A DNA stretch of 64,000 nt from Hydractinia symbiolongicarpus (taxonomy: Eukaryota; Cnidaria; Hydrozoa; Anthoathecata; Hydractiniidae), in the NCBI RefSeq assembly GCF_029227915.1, contig NC_079880.1, positions 7,876,001 through 7,940,000 on the forward strand, read 5' to 3'. Shown here piece by piece: positions 1-13,800 of this stretch (position 1 is its first letter; every line of letters begins with the position of its first letter). The notes beneath the pieces were generated by a model. That model had not been told where the DNA came from and made no database searches. It worked only from the letters and a program-made list of their open reading frames with translations. The translations under genes and the position numbers were made by a program.

Positions 1-693
1 AGTTGTCTCATTGATCATATATATAAGGCCAAAGTCTAAAATCAGTTCAATTAATTGCCACAGTCAATCGTTTCACTGTTGTGTCATTTATCACATTTAT
101 AAGGTCAAAGTCTAAAGTCAGTTCAATTAAGTCCCACAGTCAATCGTTTCACTGTTAAAAGGGATGCATCCTAGTAGCATCAGAAAGATATCGCTAAATA
201 CATATTGGTACGAATATGTTACGCAACTGTTGCAACTCAAAGGGACTGATACCGTAAGAAACTCAATAAAATGTAGTTTTTGAAACTGTCTCTATTTCTT
301 CAGTCCGCGCGAACGACTACGATTGGTCCCACAGTACAAAATAACTTATCTATCTAAATTTTTAAATAAAGCGCTACCACAGCGACCAGTGTAATTGCTC
401 AGTTCCAGCAATCATTTCAAATTAAAAAGAACGTTATTTCTTGGAGTCCAGTTGTCTCACTTATCATATTTATAAGGTCAAAGTCTAAAATCAGTTCAAT
501 TAAGTCCCACAGTCAATCGTTTCACTGTTAAAAGCGATGCAACCTAGTAATATTAGAAAAATGTCGCTAAATACATATTGGTACGAATATGTGACGCAAC
601 TGTTGTAACTCAAAGGGACTGATACCGTTAGAAACTCAATGAAATGTAGTTTTTGAAACTGTACATATTTCTTCAGCTCGCGCTAACGGCTAG

Positions 694-2577
694 GATTGGT
701 CCCACAGTAAAAAATAGCTTATTTATCTACATTTTTAAATGAAGCGCTACCACAGCGCTCAGTGTAATCGCTATGTTCTAGCAATCATGTCAAAGTAAGA
801 CGAATGTTGTTGCATGGAGTCCAATTGGCTCATTTTTCACATTTATAACGTCAAAATCCAAAGCCGGTTCAATTAAGTCCTGCAGTCAATCGTTTCACTG
901 TTAAAAGCGATGCAACCTAGTAGTATCCGAAAATTATCGCTAAATAGATGTTGGTACGAATATGTTACGCAACTGTTGTACCTCAAAGGGACTGATACCG
1001 TTAGAAACTCAATGAAATGTAGTTTTTGAAACTGTCTCCACTTCTTCAGTGCGCGGTAACGGCTACGATTGGTCCCACAGTACAAAATGACTTATTTATC
1101 TAAATGTTTAAATAAAGCGCTACCACAGCAGCCAGTGTAATTCCTCACCTCCGGCAATCATTTCAAATTAAGAAGAACGTTATTTCCTGGCGTCCAGTTG
1201 TCTCACTTATCATATTTATAAGGTCAAAGTCTAAAATCAGTTCAATTAAGTCCCACAGTCAATCGTTTTACTGTTAAAAGCGATGCAACCTAGTAATATT
1301 AGAAAAATTTCGCTAAATACATATTGGTACGAATATGTGACGCAACCGTTGTAACTCAAAGGGACTGATACCGTTAGAAACTCAATGAAATGTAGTTTTT
1401 GAAACTGTTCCTATTTCTTCAGCTCGCGCTAACGGCTAGGATTGGTCCCACAGTAGAAAATAGCTTATTTATCTACATTTTTAAATGAAGCGCTACCACA
1501 GCGCTCAGTGTAATCGCTATGTTCTAGCAATCATGTCAAAGTAAGACGAATGTTGTTTCATGGAGTCCAATTGGCTCATTTTTCACATTTATAACGTCAA
1601 AGTCCAAAGCCGGTTCAATTAAGTCCTGCAGTCAGTCGTTTCACTGTTAAAAGCGATGCAACCTAGTAGTATCAGAAAGTTATCGCTAAATAGATGTTGG
1701 TACGAATATGTTACGCAACTGTTGTACCTCAAAGGGACTGATACCGTTAGAAACTCAATGAAATGTAGTTTTTGAAACTGTCTCCACTTCTTCAGTGCGC
1801 GGTAACGGCTACGATTGGTCCCACAGTACAAAATGACTTATTTATCTAAATGTTTAAATAAAGCGCTACCACAGCGGCCAGTGTAATTCCTCACTTCCGG
1901 CAATCATTTCAAATTAAGAAGAACGTTATTGCCTGGAGTCCAGTTGTCTCACTTATCATATTTATAAGGTCAAAGTCTAAAATCAGTTCAATTAAGTCCC
2001 ACAGTCAATCGTTTCACTGTTAAAAGCGATGCAACCTAGTAGCATCAGAAAAATATCGCTAAATACATATTGGTACGCATATGTTACGCAACTGTTGCAA
2101 CTCAAAGGGACTGATACCGATAGAAACTCAATGAAATGTAGTTTTTGAAACTGTCTCTATTTCTTCAGTCCGCGCAAACGACTACGATTGGTCCCACAGT
2201 ACAAAATAACTTATCTATCTAAATTTTTAAATAAAGCGCTACCACAGCGACCAGTGTAATTGCTCAGTTCCAGCAATCATTTCAAAATAAGAAGAACGTT
2301 GTTTCATGGAGTCCAATTGGCTCATTTTTCACATTTATAACGTCAAAGTCCAAAGCCGGTTCAATTAAGTCCTGCAGTCAATCGTTTCACTGTTAAAAGC
2401 GATGCAACCTAGTAGTATCAGAAAATTATCGCTAAATAGATGTTGGTACGAATATGTTACGCAACTGTTGTACCTCAAAGGGACTGATACCGTTAGAAAC
2501 TCAATGAAATGTAGTTTTTGAAACTGTCTCCACTTCTTCAGTGCGCGGTAACGGCTACGATTGGTCCCACAGTACAA
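694..2577 (+). repeat. Dimeric higher-order repeat, 746-bp period
   Basis: Two monomer types alternate here. The type with gtgcgcggtaacggctacg and the cctgcagtcaatcg junction recurs at 873-1085, 1619-1831 and 2365-2577, exactly 746 bp apart. The type in between carries gctcgcgctaacggctagg (anchors 694 and 1440). At anchor 2186 the partner is replaced by a third type, shared with anchor 321. Related copies of the first type reappear singly at 4143-4355, 4592-4804 and 7802-8014, so the dimer order breaks down after about 2.6 kb. Confidence 0.85.
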
Positions 2578-3007
2578 AATGACTTATTTATCTAAATGTT
2601 TAAATAAAGGGCTACCACAGCGGCCAGTGTAATTCCTCACTTCCGGCAATCACTTCAAATTAAGAAGAACGTTATTTCTTGAAGTCCAGTTGTCTCATTT
2701 ATCACATCTATAAGGTCACAGCCCAAAATCAGTTCAATTAATTGCCGCAGTCAATCGTTTTACTGTTGTGTCATTTATCACATTTATAAGGTCAAAGTCT
2801 CAAATCAGTTCAATTAAGTCCCACAGTCAATCGTTTCACTGTTAAAAGGGATGCAACCTAGTAGTATCAGAAAGATATCGCTAAATACATTTTGGTACGA
2901 ATATGTGACGCAACCGTTGTAACTCAAAGGGACTGATACCGTTAGAAACTCAATGAAGTGTAGTTTTTGAAACTGTCTCTATTTCTTCAGCCCGCGCTAA
3001 CGGCTAG
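2559..3007 (+). repeat. 449-bp long monomer variant with 76-bp internal duplication
   Basis: The anchor spacing here jumps from 373 to 449 bp, i.e. 373+76. The extra 76 bp is a tandem duplication running from catttatcac to the ttcactgttg block. The first unit has the diagnostic atctataaggtcacag and attgccacag. The second has atttataaggtcaaag and agtcccacag. The same arrangement, recognised by tgttgtgtcatttatcac or a close variant, recurs near 81, 4546, 5444, 6636, 10143, 11709, 13649, 16336, 17895, 19085, 21017, 39323, 40969, 41863, 51442, 53363, 55361, 56167, 57736 and 60030. The two halves have consistently different diagnostic bases, so the duplication is old and has spread as a unit. Confidence 0.88.
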
Positions 3008-3753
3008 GATTGGTCCCACAGTAAAAAATGGCTCCTTTATCTACAGTTTTAAATAAAGCGCTATCACAGCGCTCAGTGTAATCGCTAAGTTCTAGCAATC
3101 ATGTCAAAGTAAGACGAATGTTGTTTCTTGGAGTCCAATTGGCTCATTTTTCACATTCACCAGGTCAAAGTCCAAAATCGGTTCAATTAAGTCCCACAGT
3201 CAATCGTTTCACTGTTAAAAGCGATGCAACCTAGTAATATCAGAAAAATATCGCTAAGTAGATGTTAGTACGAACATGTTACGCAACTGTTGTACCTCAA
3301 ACGAACTGATATCGTTAGAAAGTCAATGAAATGTGGTTTTTGAAACTGTGTCTACTTCTTTAGTGCGCGCTAACGGCTACGATTGGTCCCACGGTACAAA
3401 ATGACTTATTTATCTAAATGTTTAAATAAAGCGCTACCACAGCGCCCAGTGTAATTGCTCACTTCCAGCAATCATTTCAAATTAAGAAGAACGTTATTTC
3501 TTGGAGTCCGGTTGTCTCACTTATTATATTTATAAGGTCAAAGTCCAAAATCAGTTCAATTAAGTCCCACAGTCAATCGTTTCACTGTTAAAAGCGATGC
3601 AACCTAGTAATATTAGAAAAATATCGCTAAATACATATTGGTAAGAATATGTGACGCAACCGTTGTAACTCAAAGGGACTGATACCGTTAGAAACTCAAT
3701 GAAATGTAGTTTTTGAAACTGTCTATACTTCTTCAGTGCGCGCTTACGGCTAC

Positions 3754-4336
3754 GATTGGTCCCATAGTACAAAATGACTTATTTATCTAAATGTTTAAAT
3801 AAAGCGCTACCACAGCGGCCAGTGTAATTCCTCACTTCCGGCAAATATTTCAAATTAAGAAGAACGTTATTTCTTGGAGTCCAGTTGTCTCATTTATCAC
3901 ATCTATAAGGTCACAGCCCAAAATCAGTTCAATTAATTGCCACAGTCAATCGTTTAACTGTTGTGTCATTTATACAGTAAAAAATGGCTTATTTATCTAC
4001 ATTTCTAAATGAAGCGCTACCACAGCGATCAGTGTAATCGCTATGTTCTAGCAATCATGTCAGAGTAAGACGAATGTTGTTTCATGGAGTCCAATTGGCT
4101 CATTTTTCACATTTATAACGTCAAAGTCCAAAGCCGGTTCAATTAAGTCCTGCAGTCAATCGTTTCACTGTTAAAAGCGATGCCACCTAGTAGTATCAGA
4201 AAATTATCGCTAAATAGATGTTGGTACGAATATGTTACGCAACTGTTGTACCTCAAAGGGACTGATACCATTAGAAACTCAATGAAATGTAGTTTTTGAA
4301 ACTGTCTCCACTTCTTCAGTGCGCGGTAACGGCTAC
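3754..4336 (+). repeat. Deletion junction inside a long satellite monomer
   Basis: At about 3961-3976 the long-variant sequence tgttgtgtcatttat runs straight into acagtaaaaaatgg, which normally lies about 240 bp further on. The two flanking anchors (3754 and 4337) are 583 bp apart instead of the 822 expected for one long plus one normal monomer. The join falls at a short shared a/t-rich stretch, which fits a small deletion between mismatched monomers. Confidence 0.75.
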
Positions 4337-5016
4337 GATTGGTCCCACAGTACAAAATGACTTATTTATCTAAATGTTTAAATAAAGCGCTACCACAGCG
4401 GCCAGTGTAATTCCTCACTTCCGGCAATCACTTCAAATTAAGAAGAACGTTATTTCTTGAAGTCCAGTTGTCTCATTTATCACATCTATAAGGTCACAGC
4501 CCAAAATCAGTTCAATTAATTGCCGCAGTCAATCGTTTTACTGTTGTGTCATTTATCACATTTATAAGGTCAAAGTCTCAAATCAGTTCAATTAAGTCCC
4601 ACAGTCAATCGTTTCACTGTTAAAAGGGATGCAACCTAGTAGTATCAGAAAGATATCGCTAAATAGATGTTGGTACGAATATGTTACGCAACTGTTGTAC
4701 CTCAAAGGGACTGATACCGTTAGAAACTCAATGAAATGTAGTTTTTGAAACTGTCTGCACCTCTTCAGTGCGCGGTAACGGCTACGATTGGTCCCACAGT
4801 ACAAAATGACTTATTTATCTAAATGTTTAAATAAAGCGTTACCACAGCGGCCAGTGTAATTCCTCACTTCCGGCAATCACTTCAAATTAAGAAGATCGCT
4901 ATTTCTTGGAGTCCAGTTGTCTCATTTATCACATCTATAAGGTCACAGCCCAAAATCAGTTCCATTAATTGCCACAGTCAATTGTTTCACTGTTGAGTCA
5001 TTTATGACATTTTTAA

Positions 5017-7407
5017 CGTCAAAGTCCAAAGTCGGTTCACTTAATCCTGCAGTCAATCGTTTCACTGTTAAAAGCGATGCAACCTAGTAGTATCAGAAAA
5101 TTATCGCTAAATAGATGTTGGTACGAATATGTTACGCAACTGTTGTACCACAAAGGGACTGTTACTGTTAGAAACTCAATGAAATGTAGTTTTTGAAACT
5201 GTCTCTACTTCTTCAGTGCGCGGTAAAGGCTACGATTGGTCCCACAGTACAAAATGACTTATTTATCTAAATGTTTAAATAAAGCGCTACCACAGCAGCC
5301 AGGGTAATTCCTCACTTCCGGCAATAATTTCAAATTAAGAAGAACGTTATTTCTTGGAGTCCAGTTGTCTCATTTATCACATCTATAAGGTCACAGCCCA
5401 AAATCAGTTCAATTAATTGCCACAGTCAATCGTTTCACTGTTGTGTCATTTATCACATTTATAAGGTCAAAGTCTAAAATCAGTTTAATTAAGTGCCACA
5501 GTCAATCGTTTCACCGTTAAAAGCGATGCAACCTAGTAGTATCAGAAAGATATCGCGAAATACATATTGGCACGAATATGTTACGCAACTGTTGTAACTC
5601 AAAGGGACTGATACTGTTAGAAACCCAATGAAATGTAGTTTTTGAAACTGTCTCTATTTCTTCAGTGCGCCCTAACGACTACGATTGGTCCCACAGCACA
5701 AAATAACTGATCTATCTAAATTTTTAAATAAAGCGCTACCACTGCGCTCAGTGTCACTGCTCAGTTCCAGCAATCATTTCGAATTAAAAAGAACGTTATT
5801 TCTTGGGGTCCAGTTGTCTCATTTATCACATTTATAAGGTCAAAGTCTAAAATCAGTTCAATTAAGTCCCACAGTCAATCGTTTCACTGTTAAAAGCGAT
5901 GCAACCTAGTAATATTAAAAAATATCGCTAAATACATATTGGTACAAATAAGTTACGCAACTGTTGTACCTCAAACAGACTGATACCGTTAGAAAGTCAA
6001 TGAAATTTAGTTTTTGAAACTGTTCCTATTTCTTCAGCCCGCGCTAACGGCTAGGATTGGTCCCACATTGAAAAGTGCGTTCTTTATATACATTTTTAAA
6101 TAAAGCGCTACCACAGCGACAAGTGTAATCGCTGAGTTCCAGCGATCATGTCAAGTTAAGAATAATGTTGTTTCTTGGAGTCCAATTGGCTCATTTTTTA
6201 TATTTATAAGGTCAAAGTCCAAAGTCGGTTCAATTAATCCTGCAGTCAATCGTTTCACTGTTAAAAGCGATGCAACCTAGTAGTATCAGAAAATTATCGC
6301 TAAATAGATGTTGGTACGAATATGTTACGCAACTGTTGTACCTCAAAGGGACTGTTACTGTTAGAAACTCAATGAAATGTAGTTTTTGAAACTGTCTCTA
6401 CTTCTTCAGTGCGCGGTAAAGGCTACGATTGGTCCCACAGTACAAAATGACTTATTTATCTAAATGTTTAAATAAAGCGCTACCACAGCAGCCAGTGTAA
6501 TTCCTCACTTCCGGCAATAATTTCAAATTAAGAAGAACGTTATTTCTTGGAGTCCAGTTGTCTCATTTATCACATCTATAAGGTCACAGCCCAAAATCAG
6601 TTCAATTAATTGCCACAGTCAATCGTTTCACTGTTGTGTCATTTATCACATTTATAAGGTCAAAGTCTAAAATCAGTTTAATTAAGTGCCACAGTGAATC
6701 GTTTCACCGTTAAAAGCGATGCAACCTAGTAGTATCAGAAAGATATCGCGAAATACATATTGGCACGAATATGTTACGCAACTGTTGTAACTCAAAGGGA
6801 CTGATACTGTTAGAAACCCAATGAAATGTAGTTTTTGAAACTGTCTCTATTTCTTCAGTGCGCCCTAACGACTACGATTGGTCCCACAGCAGAAAATAAC
6901 TGATCTATCTAAATTTTTAAATAAAGCGCTACCACTGCGCTCAGTGTCACTGCTCAGTTCCAGCAATCATTTCGAATTAAAAAGAACGTTATTTCTTGGG
7001 GTCCAGTTGTCTCATTTATCACATTTATAAGGTCAAAGTCTAAAATCAGTTCAATTAAGTCCCACAGTCAATCGTTTCACTGTTAAAAGCGATGCAACCT
7101 AGTAATATTAAAAAATATCGCTAAATACATATTGGTACAAATAAGTTACGCAACTGTTGTACCTCAAACAGACTGATACCGTTAGAAAGTCAATGAAATG
7201 TAGTTTTTGAAACTGTTCCTATTTCTTCAGCCTGCGCTAACGGCTAGGATTGGTTCCACATTGAAAAGTGGGTTCTTTATATACATTTTTAAATAAAGCG
7301 CTACCACAGCGACAAGTGTAATCGCTGAGTTGCAGCGATCATGTCAAGTTAAGAACAATGTTGTTTCTTGGACTCCAATTGGCTCATTTTTTATATTTAT
7401 AAGGTCA
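5017..7407 (+). repeat. Tandem pair of 1193-bp trimer blocks
   Basis: Positions 5017-6209 are repeated at 6210-7402 with an offset of 1193 bp (for example ggctacgattggtcccacag at 5228 and 6421, and the cagtgtcactgctcag marker in both). The unit is three monomers, one of them the 449-bp type. A third, rearranged copy follows at about 8603-9345: it has the same markers (gcgccctaacgactacg, tttcgaattaaaaag) but lacks the 449-bp monomer. Confidence 0.85.
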
Positions 7408-10400
7408 AAGTCTAAAATCAGTTCAATTAAGTCCCACAGTCAATCGTGTTTCTCTGTTAAAAGCAATGCAACTTAGTAGTATCAGAAAGATATCGCTAAA
7501 TACATATTGGTACGAATATGTTACGCAACTGTTGTAACTCAAATGGACTGATACCGTTAGAAACTCAATGAAATGTAGTTTTTGCAACTGTCTCTATTTC
7601 TTCAGCCCGCGCTAACGGCTAGGATTGGTCCCACAGTAAAAAATAGTTTATTTATCTACATTTCTAAATGAAGCGCTACCACAGCGATCAGTGTAATCGC
7701 TAAGTTCTAGCAATCATGTCATAGTAAGACGAATGTTATTTGTTGGAGTCCAATTGGCTCATTTTTCACATTTATAACGTCAAAGTCCAAAGTCGGTTCA
7801 GTTAAGTCCTGCAGTCAATTGTTTCACTGTTAAAAGCGATGCAACCTAGTAGTATCAGAAAATTATCGCTAAATAGATGTTGGTACGAATATGTTACGCA
7901 ACTGTTGTACCTCAAAGGGACTGATACCGTTAGAAACTCAATGAAATGTAGTTTTTGAAACTGTCTCCACTTCTTCAGTGCGCGGTAACGGCTACGATTG
8001 GTCCCACAGTACAAAATGACTTATTTATCTAAATGTTTAAATAAAGCGCTACCACAGCGGCCAGTGTAATTCCTCACTTCCGGCAATCACTTCAAATTAA
8101 GAAGATCGCTATTTCTTGGAGTCCAGTTGTCTCATTTATCACATCTATAAGGTCACAGTCCAAAATCAGTTCCATTAATTGCCACAGTCAATTGTTTCAC
8201 GGTTGAGTCATTTATGACATTTATAAGGTCAAAGTCTAAAATCAGTTCAATTAAGTCCTACAGTCAATCGTTTCACTGTTAAAAGCGATGCAACCTAGTA
8301 ATATCAGAAAAATATCGCTAAGTAGATGTTGGTACGAACATGTTACGCAACTGTTGTACCTCAAACGGACTGATATCGTTAGAAACTCAATGAAATGTAG
8401 TTTTTGAAACCGTTCCTATTTCTTCAGCCCGCGCTAACGGCTAGGATTGGTCCAACAGTAAAAAATAGCTTACTTATCTACATTTTTAAATGAAGCGCTA
8501 CCACAGCGGTCAGTGTAATCGCTAAGTTCTAGCAATCATGTCAAAGTAAGACGAATGTTATTTCTTGGAGTCCAATTGGCTCATTTTTCACATTTTTAAC
8601 GTCAAAGTCCAAAGTCGGTTCAATTAATCCTGCAGTCAATCGTTTCACTGTTAAAAGCGATGCAACCTAGTAGTATCAGAAAATTATCGCTAAATAGATG
8701 TTGGTACGAATATGTTACGCAACTGTTGTAACTCAAAGGGACTGATACTGTTAGAAACCCAATGAAATGTAGTTTTTGAAACTGTCTCTATTTCTTCAGT
8801 GCGCCCTAACGACTACGATTGGTCCCACAGCACAAAATAACTGATTTATCTAAATTTTTAAATAAAGCGCTACCACTGCGCTCAGTGTCACTGCTCAGTT
8901 CCAGCAATCATTTCGAATTAAAAAGAACGTTATTTCTTGGGGTCCAGTTGTCTCATTTATCACATTTATAAGGTCAAAGTCTAAAATCAGTTCAATTAAG
9001 TCCCACAGTCAATCGTTTCACTGTTAAAAGCGATGCAACCTAGTAATATTAAAAAATATCGCTAAATACATATTGGTACAAATAAGTTACGCAACTGTTG
9101 TACCTCAAACAGACTGATACCGTTAGAAAGTCAATGAAATGTAGTTTTTGAAACTGTTCCTATTTCTTCAGCCCGCGCTAACGGCTAGGATTGGTCCCAC
9201 ATTGAAAAGTGGGTTCTTTATATACATTTTTAAATAAAGCGCTACCACAGCGACAAGTGTAATCGCTGAGTTCCAGCGATCATGTCAAGTTAAGAATAAT
9301 GTTGTTTCTTGGAGTCCAATTGGCTCATTTTTTATATTTATAAGGTCAAAGTCTAAAATCAGTTCAATTAAGTCCTACAGTCAATCGTTTCACTGTTAAA
9401 AGCGATGCAACCTAGTAATATCAGAAAAATATCGCTAAGTAGATGTTGGTACGAACATGTTACGCAACTGTTGTACCTCAAACGGACTGATATCGTTAGA
9501 AACTCAATGAAATGTAGTTTTTGAAACTGTTCCTATTTCTTCAGCCCGCGCTAACGGCTACGATTGGTACCGCAGTACAAAATAACTTATCTATCTAAAT
9601 TCTTAAATAAAGCGCTACCACAGCGCTCAGTGTAATCACTAAGTTCTAGCACTCATCTCAAAGTAAGACGAATGTTATTTTTTGGAGTCCAATTGGCTCA
9701 TTTTTCACATTTATACCGTCAAACTCCACAATCAGTTCAAATAAGTCCCACAATCAATCGTTTTGCTTTTAAAGCGATGCAACCTAGTAGTATCTGAAAC
9801 ATATCGCTAAATGCATGTTGGTACGAGTATGTGACGCAATCCTTGTACCTCAAACGGACTGATACCGTTAGAAAGTCAATGAAATGTAGCTTTTGAAACA
9901 GTATCTATTTTTTCAGCGTAAGCTAATGGCTTGGATTGGTCCCACATTAAAAAGTGGTTTCTTTATATACATTTTTAAATAAAGCGCTACCACAGCGCTC
10001 AGTGTAATTGCTCAGTTCCAGCTATCATTTCAAATTAAGAAGAACGTTATTTCTTGGAGTCCAGTTGTCTCACTTATCATATATATAAAGTAAAAGTCTA
10101 AAATCAGTTCAATTAATTGCCACAGTCAATCGTTTCACTGTTGTGTCATATATCACATTCATCAGGTCAAAGTTTAAAATCAGTTCAATTAAGTCCCACA
10201 GTCAATCGTTTCATTGTTAAAAGCGATGCAACCTAGTAGTTTCAGAAAGATATCGCTAAATACATATTGGTACGAATATGTTACGCAACTGTTGCAACTC
10301 AAAGGGACTGATACCGTTAGAAACTCAATGAAATGTAGTTCTTGAAACTGTCTCTATTTCTTCAGTCCGCGCTAATGACTACGATTGGTCCCACAGTACA

Positions 10401-10848
10401 AAATAACTTATCTATCTAAATTTTTAAATAAAGCGCTACCACAGCGACCAGTGTAATTGCTCAGTTCCAGCAATCATTTCAAATTAAGAAGAACGTTATT
10501 TCTTGGAGTCCAGTTGTCCCACTTATCATATTTATAAGGTCAAAGTCTAAAATCAGTTCAATTAAGTCCCACAGTCAATCGTTTCACTGTTAACAGCGAT
10601 GCAACCTAGTAATATTAGAAAAATATCGCTAAAAACATATTGGTAGGAATATGTGACGCAACCGTTGTAACTCAAAGGGACTGATACCGTTAGAAACTCA
10701 ATGAAATGTAGTTTTTGAAACTGTTCCTATTTCTTCAGCCCGCGCTAACGGCTAGGATTGGTCCCACAGTAAAAATAGCTTACTTATCTACATTTCTAAA
10801 TGAAGCGCTACCACAGCGCTCAGTGTAATCGCTAAGTTCTAGCAATCA

Positions 10849-13800
10849 TGTCAAATTAAGAGGAATGTTGTTTCTTGGAGTCCAATTGGCTCATTTTTCA
10901 TATTAATAAGGTCAAAGTCCAAAATCGGTTTAATTAAGTCCCACAGTCAATCGTTTCACTTTTAAAAGCGATGCAACCTAGTAATATTAGAAAAATATCG
11001 CTATATACATATTGGTACGATATGTGACGCAACCGTTGTAACTCAAAGGGACTGATACCGTGAGAAAGTCAATGAAATATAGTTTTTGGAACTGTTCCTA
11101 TTTCTTCAGCCAGCGCTAACGGCTGGGATTGGTCCCACAGTAAAAAATAGCTTATTTATCTACATTTTTAAATGAAGCGCTACCGCAGCTCTCCGTGTAA
11201 TCGCTAAGTTCTAGCAATCATGTCAAAGTAAGACGAATGTTATTTCTTGGAGTCCAATTGGCTCATCTTTCACATTTATAACGTCAAAGTCCAAAATCGG
11301 TTCAATTAAGTCCCACAGTCAATCCTTTCTCTGTTAAAAGCGATGCAACCTAGTAATATCAGAAAAGTATCGCTAAATAGATGTTGGTACGAATATGTTA
11401 CGCAACTGTCGTACCTCAAACGGACTGATACCGTTAGAATGTCAATGAAATGTACTTTTTGAAACTGTCTCTACTTCTTCAGCGCGCGCTAACAGCTACG
11501 ATTGGTCCCACAGTACAAAATGACTTATCTATCTAAATGTTTAAATAAAGCGCTACCACAGCGCCCAGTCTAATTGCTCACTTCCGGCAATCTTTTCAAA
11601 TAAAGAAGAACGTTATTTCTTGGAGTCCAGTTGTCTCATTTATCACATTTATAAGGTCACAGTCCAAAATCAGTTCAATTAATTGCCACAGTCAATCGTT
11701 TTACTGTTGTGTCATTTATCACATTTATAAGGTCAAACTCTAAAATCAGTTCAATTAAGTCCCACAGTCAATCGTTTCACTGTTAAAAGCGATGCAACCT
11801 ATTAGTATCAGAAAGATATCGCTAAACACATATTGGTACGAATATGTTACGAAACTGTTGTAACTCAGAGGGACTGATACCGTTAGAAACTCAATGAAAT
11901 GTAGTTTTTGAAACTGTCTCTATTTCTTCAGTCCGCGCTAACGACTACGATTGGTCCCACAGTACAAAATAACTTATCTATCTAAATTTTTAAATAAAGC
12001 GCTACCACAGCGCTCAGTGTAATTGCTCAGTTCCAGCAATCATTTCAAATTAAGAAGAACGTTATTTCTTGGAGTCCAATTGTCTCACTTATCATATTTA
12101 TAAGGTCAAAGTCTAAAATCAGTTCAATTAAGTCCCACAGTCAAACGTTTCACTGTTAAAAGCGATGCAACCTAGTAATATTTGAAAAATATCGCTAAGT
12201 ACATATTGGTACGAATATGTGACGCAACCGTTGTAACTCAAAGGGACTGATACTGTTAGAAACTCAATGAAATGCGGTTTTTGAAACTGTTCCTATTTCT
12301 TCAGCCCACGCTAACGGCTAGGATTGGTCCCACAGTAAAAAATAGCTTATGTATCTACATTTTTAAATGAAGCGCTACCACAGCGCTCAGTGTAATCGCT
12401 AAGATCTAGCAATCATGTCAAAGTAAGACGAACGTTATTTTTTGGAGCCCAATTGGCTTATTTTTCACATTTATAACGTCAAAGTCCAAAATCAGTTCAA
12501 ATAAGTCCCACAGTCAATCGTTTTGCTGTTAAAAGCGATGCAACCTAGTAGTATCTGAAACATATCGCTAAATGCATGTTGTTACGAATATGTGACGCAA
12601 CCGTTGTACCTCAAACGAACTGATACCGTTAGAAAGTCAAAGAAATGTAGTTTTTGAAACTGTTCCTATTTCTTCAACCCGCGCTAGCGGCTAGGATTGG
12701 TGCCACATTGAAAAGTGGGTTCTTTATATACATTTTAAACAAAGCGCTACCACAGCAACAAGTGTAATCGCTGAGTTCCAGCGATCATGTCAAATTAAGA
12801 GGAATGTTGTTTCTGGGAGTCCAATTGGCTCATTTTTCATATTAATAAGGTCAAAGTCCAAAATCGGTTCAATTAAGTCCCACAGTCAATCGTTTCACTG
12901 TTAAAAGCGATGCAACCTAGTAATATTAGAAAAATATCGCTATATACATATTGGTACGAATATGTGACGCAACCGTTGTAACTCAAAGGGACTGATACCG
13001 TGAGAAAGTCAATGAAATATAGTTTTTGGAACTGTTCCTATTTCTTCAGCCAGCGCTAACGGCTGGGAATGGTCCCACAGTAAAAAATAGCTTATTTATC
13101 TACATTTTTAAATGAAGCGCTACCACAGCGCTCCGTGTAATCGCTAAGTTCTAGCAATCATGTCAAAGTAAGACGAATGTTATTTCTTGGAGTCCAATTG
13201 GCTCATCTTTCACATTTATAACGTCAAAGTCCAAAATCGGTTCAATTAAGTCCCACAGTCAATCCTTTCTCTGTTAAAAGCGATGCAACCTAGTAATATC
13301 AGAAAAGTATCACTAAATAGATGTTAGTACGAATATGTTACGCAACTGTTGTACCTCAAACGGACTGATACCGTTAGAATGTCAATGAAATGTAGTTTTT
13401 TAAACTGTCTCTACTTCTTCAGCGCGCGCTAACGGCTACGATTGGTCCCACAGTACAAAATGACTTAGTTATCTAAATGTTTAAATAAAGCGCTACCACA
13501 GCGCCCAGTCTAATTGCTCACTTCCGGCAATCTTTTCAAATAAAGAAGAACGTTATTTCTTGGAGTCCAGTTCTCTCATTTATCACATCTATAAGGTCAC
13601 AGTCCAAAATCAGTTCAATTAATTGCCACAGTCAATCGTTTCACTGTTGTGTCATTTATCACATTGATAAGGTCAAAGTCTAAAATCAGTTCAATTAAGT
13701 CCCACAGTCAATCGTTTCACTGTTAAAAGCGATGCAACCTAGTAGTATCAGAAAGATATCGCTAAACACATATTGGTACGAATATGTTACGAAACTGTTG

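Noticed and set aside
2353-2372. tRNA-like B box in ggttcaattaagtcc of the monomer
   Set aside because: It matches the B box only in part, lacks an A box at the right distance and has no cloverleaf. It is not a tRNA or SINE head.
873-8014. Repeated 70-codon minus-strand open frames (873, 1619, 2365, 3560, 4143, 4592, 7802)
   Set aside because: They recur in step with the satellite monomer and drift with it. They have no recognisable domain and are broken in most copies, so they are by-products of the repeat.
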